Source of the DNA: Amycolatopsis sp. EV170708-02-1
GTDB taxonomy: Bacteria > Actinomycetota > Actinomycetes > Mycobacteriales > Pseudonocardiaceae
Assembly (NCBI RefSeq): GCF_022479115.1
Contig: NZ_CP092497.1
Span: 4,154,001-4,218,000 of the forward strand
DNA length: 64,000 nt
Direction of reading: 5' to 3'
The stretch's first letter is position 1. Each line of letters begins with the position of its first letter. Below are positions 62,416-64,000 of this stretch, piece by piece. The translations under genes and the position numbers were made by a program. A model generated the notes under the pieces. It worked only from the letters and a program-made list of their open reading frames with translations. It searched no databases and had not been told where the DNA came from.

Positions 62416-63677
62416 CACCGATCGGGGAGCTGGTCCTCGACGCGCTGCGGGCACACCCGCACAGGGTGGCGTTCGTGCACGCGGGCACCGCGTTGTCCTA
62501 CCGGGACACCGAAGAGCGGGTGCTCGGGCTGGTCGAGCTGCTGGCGAAGCTGCCACCTGGCGACACCGTGGTGCAGATCCGCCGGAACGATCCGCTGCAG
62601 TGGCTCGTGAACGCCGCCTGCTACGTCGCGGGCTGCCGGTCGGCCGCGATTCCACCGGGGACGCTGTCGGAAGCCGGGATCGCCGAGCGGCTCGACCTGA
62701 TCGGCGCCGCCACCGTGCTGACCGACGTCGACATACCCGCGCCGGGCGGCCCGGTCGCGGTGGCATCCGCGGACACGGTGGTGAGGCTGGCCTTCACCTC
62801 CGGCACCACCGGACCGGTCAAGGGCGTGGAGCTCTCGAGCGGCGCGCTGGGCGCGGTCGCGATCATGCTTCGCGACACGCTGCCGTGGCCGGACCACCCG
62901 CGCGTGCTGTGCCCGGAGCCGGTGTCGGGCGGGTTCGGCAACATGGTGGCGCCGACCTTGTCGCTGGGCGGGACGTTCATCATCCCCGAGCGGTCCGATG
63001 TGGACTCGGTACTGGACGCCGTGATCGAGTACCACCCCACGGTCCTGATGATGATGCCGCCGGTGTTGCGTGCCGTGCTGAACCATCCGCGATCCGGCGG
63101 TGTCGACTGGTCGGACGTGACGCTCGTGATCTACAGCGGCGCTTCGCTCACAAGTGACGAGGTGGACCGCGCACATGTGCTCTTCGGCGAGGTGCTGTGC
63201 CAGGTGTTCGGGCAGGTGGAGGTGCCGAAGACGATCGCGTGGAGCAGCCCGGCCGACCACGGCGGCGACCGGCGCTCGTCGCTGGGGCGGCCGTTCCCCG
63301 GCACCGAGATCCGGATCAGCGGCCCGGACGGCACGCCGCTCCCGGCCGGGCACGCCGGCGAGTTGTGGGTGCGCGGGCCGAACACCGCCTCGTCCTACGC
63401 GTTTCCCCCCGGGTCGCCGGTCCACGACGGATGGCTGCGCACGGGAGACGTCTGCCGTTTCGACGACGACGGCTACCTGCATTACGTCGACCGCGTCCAG
63501 CACGTGCTGCGGGTCGGCGGCGCCTACGTGTGCCCCGCCGACATCGAGGCGGAGATCCTGGCGCGGACCGGGCGACCCATCGGGGTACTCGCCGCCGGTC
63601 CGGAGACGGTGAGGTTCGTCCCGGGCGGGCTGCCTCGCGACGTCATGGGGCGGATCGATCGCAGGAGGCCGGAATGA
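62412..63677 (+). CDS. short AMP-forming acyl-CoA ligase/synthetase-like protein
   Basis: ANL-superfamily protein of 421 residues, about 100 shorter than usual. The phosphate loop AFTSGTTGPVKGVELS, the central VFGQVEVPKTIAWSS, DGWLRTGDVCRFDDDGYLHY and VDRVQHVLRVGGAYVCPADIEAE are present. The C-terminal subdomain is abbreviated, and the usual catalytic lysine motif GKxxR reads GRIDRR, so thioesterification may be altered. GTG start overlapping the dioxygenase stop, ATG of the next gene overlapping its own stop. It may load an aromatic acid for the crotonase at 57575, or be a partially degenerate ligase. Confidence 0.8.
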   Translation: MTPIGELVLDALRAHPHRVAFVHAGTALSYRDTEERVLGLVELLAKLPPGDTVVQIRRNDPLQWLVNAACYVAGCRSAAIPPGTLSEAGIAERLDLIGAATVLTDVDIPAPGGPVAVASADTVVRLAFTSGTTGPVKGVELSSGALGAVAIMLRDTLPWPDHPRVLCPEPVSGGFGNMVAPTLSLGGTFIIPERSDVDSVLDAVIEYHPTVLMMMPPVLRAVLNHPRSGGVDWSDVTLVIYSGASLTSDEVDRAHVLFGEVLCQVFGQVEVPKTIAWSSPADHGGDRRSSLGRPFPGTEIRISGPDGTPLPAGHAGELWVRGPNTASSYAFPPGSPVHDGWLRTGDVCRFDDDGYLHYVDRVQHVLRVGGAYVCPADIEAEILARTGRPIGVLAAGPETVRFVPGGLPRDVMGRIDRRRPE

Positions 63678-64000
63678 GCCCGCGCGTCGTGGTCGACGTG
63701 CACACCCACGCCTTGCCGATGCCGCTGTTGACCTGGCTGGCGGGCCAGGGGCTCGCCGACGTCGGCGACGGGGTGGTCCGGATCGACCCAGTCGTCTCCG
63801 GAATGCCGGAGGACGCCCCGATTCCCCTGCCCGCCGCTCAGTACGACGTCGGCGAGCGGCTCGGCGACCTGGCGCGCACCGGGGTCACCCGGCAGCTCGT
63901 GTCCGTGCCGCCGTTCGTGACCTGCGCCGACGCCATGGAGGAGGACACGGTCCTTCCGGTCGTGCGGCGGGCCAACGACGAACTCGTCGCGTTGCTCGGC
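63674..64000 (+). CDS. ACMS decarboxylase-like amidohydrolase (partial, cut by window end)
   Basis: The first 109 residues are visible. They begin RVVVDVHTHALPMPLL with the HxH metal motif of the amidohydrolase-2/ACMSD family, followed by ERLGDLARTGVTRQLVSVPPF, the usual second block of aminocarboxymuconate-semialdehyde decarboxylases. ATG overlaps the stop of the ligase gene, so it is part of the operon. In context it should decarboxylate the unstable dioxygenase product ACMS to 2-aminomuconate semialdehyde, the substrate of the dehydrogenase at 58437. Most of the protein lies beyond the window. Confidence 0.82.
   Translation, partial: MSPRVVVDVHTHALPMPLLTWLAGQGLADVGDGVVRIDPVVSGMPEDAPIPLPAAQYDVGERLGDLARTGVTRQLVSVPPFVTCADAMEEDTVLPVVRRANDELVALLG

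Noticed and set aside
1..64000. CRISPR arrays or prophage modules
   Set aside because: No regularly spaced direct repeats, cas genes, capsid, terminase or integrase sequences seen.

Overview
The window is high-GC actinomycete DNA. It has G/C-ending codons, many GTG and some TTG starts, long chains of ATGA/GTGA-overlapping genes, and a DtxR-type iron box. A Pseudonocardiales host (Amycolatopsis-like) is my guess from gene style, not something the sequence proves.

Left edge (1-9.5 kb): a frameshifted IS30-family transposase runs off the window start. An unrecognised 426-residue protein follows on the minus strand. Then comes a compact plus-strand set: aldehyde dehydrogenase, SRPBCC protein, KAS III, acyl carrier protein and KAS II, which looks like a small stand-alone ketosynthase pathway. 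A 73-residue acidic-tailed peptide comes next. About 1 kb without genes then carries two strong hairpins, a tRNA 3'-end-like fragment and the control region of the next operon.

Centre (9.5-41 kb): one very long, translationally coupled operon encodes a salicylate-capped nonribosomal metallophore. A type II thioesterase, salicylate synthase, thiazolinyl imide reductase and VOC protein come first. A complete Opp/Nik-type ABC importer follows (lipoprotein, two permeases, double ATPase). Next is NRPS-2 (TubC-Cy-A[MT]-PCP-TE), two YbtP/YbtQ-type ABC transporters, a saccharopine-dehydrogenase-like reductase, a free-standing double methyltransferase, an AsnB-type amidotransferase, a P450 and a salicyl-AMP ligase. 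NRPS-1 (ArCP-Cy-A-PCP-Cy-A-PCP) closes the operon. The line therefore builds salicyl plus three cyclised residues. Two A-domains read as cysteine and one has an altered pocket. An iron box and a weaker Zur-like palindrome lie upstream.

Right-centre (41-53.4 kb): a MITE-like inverted-repeat element follows NRPS-1. Next are a DUF4241 protein, an aminotransferase-LysE exporter pair, an SRPBCC gene divergent from an XRE/MmyB-type regulator, a frameshifted secreted beta-propeller gene, a metallo-beta-lactamase-fold hydrolase and a type-B carboxylesterase. A minus-strand operon then encodes a flavin amine oxidase, a PLP amino-acid decarboxylase and an NNMT/PNMT-family methyltransferase, which together suggest a methylated-amine pathway.

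Right end (53.8-64 kb): a catabolic cluster for 3-hydroxyanthranilate by meta cleavage. It contains 3-hydroxyanthranilate dioxygenase, ACMS decarboxylase (cut by the window end), aminomuconate-semialdehyde dehydrogenase, RidA-type aminomuconate deaminase, a 4-OT-type tautomerase and an oxalocrotonate decarboxylase/hydratase. An MFS symporter, SDR, enoyl-CoA hydratase, amidohydrolase and short AMP-forming ligase lie among them. Three related TTTCCG-N5-CGGAAA operator-like sites sit in its three promoter gaps.
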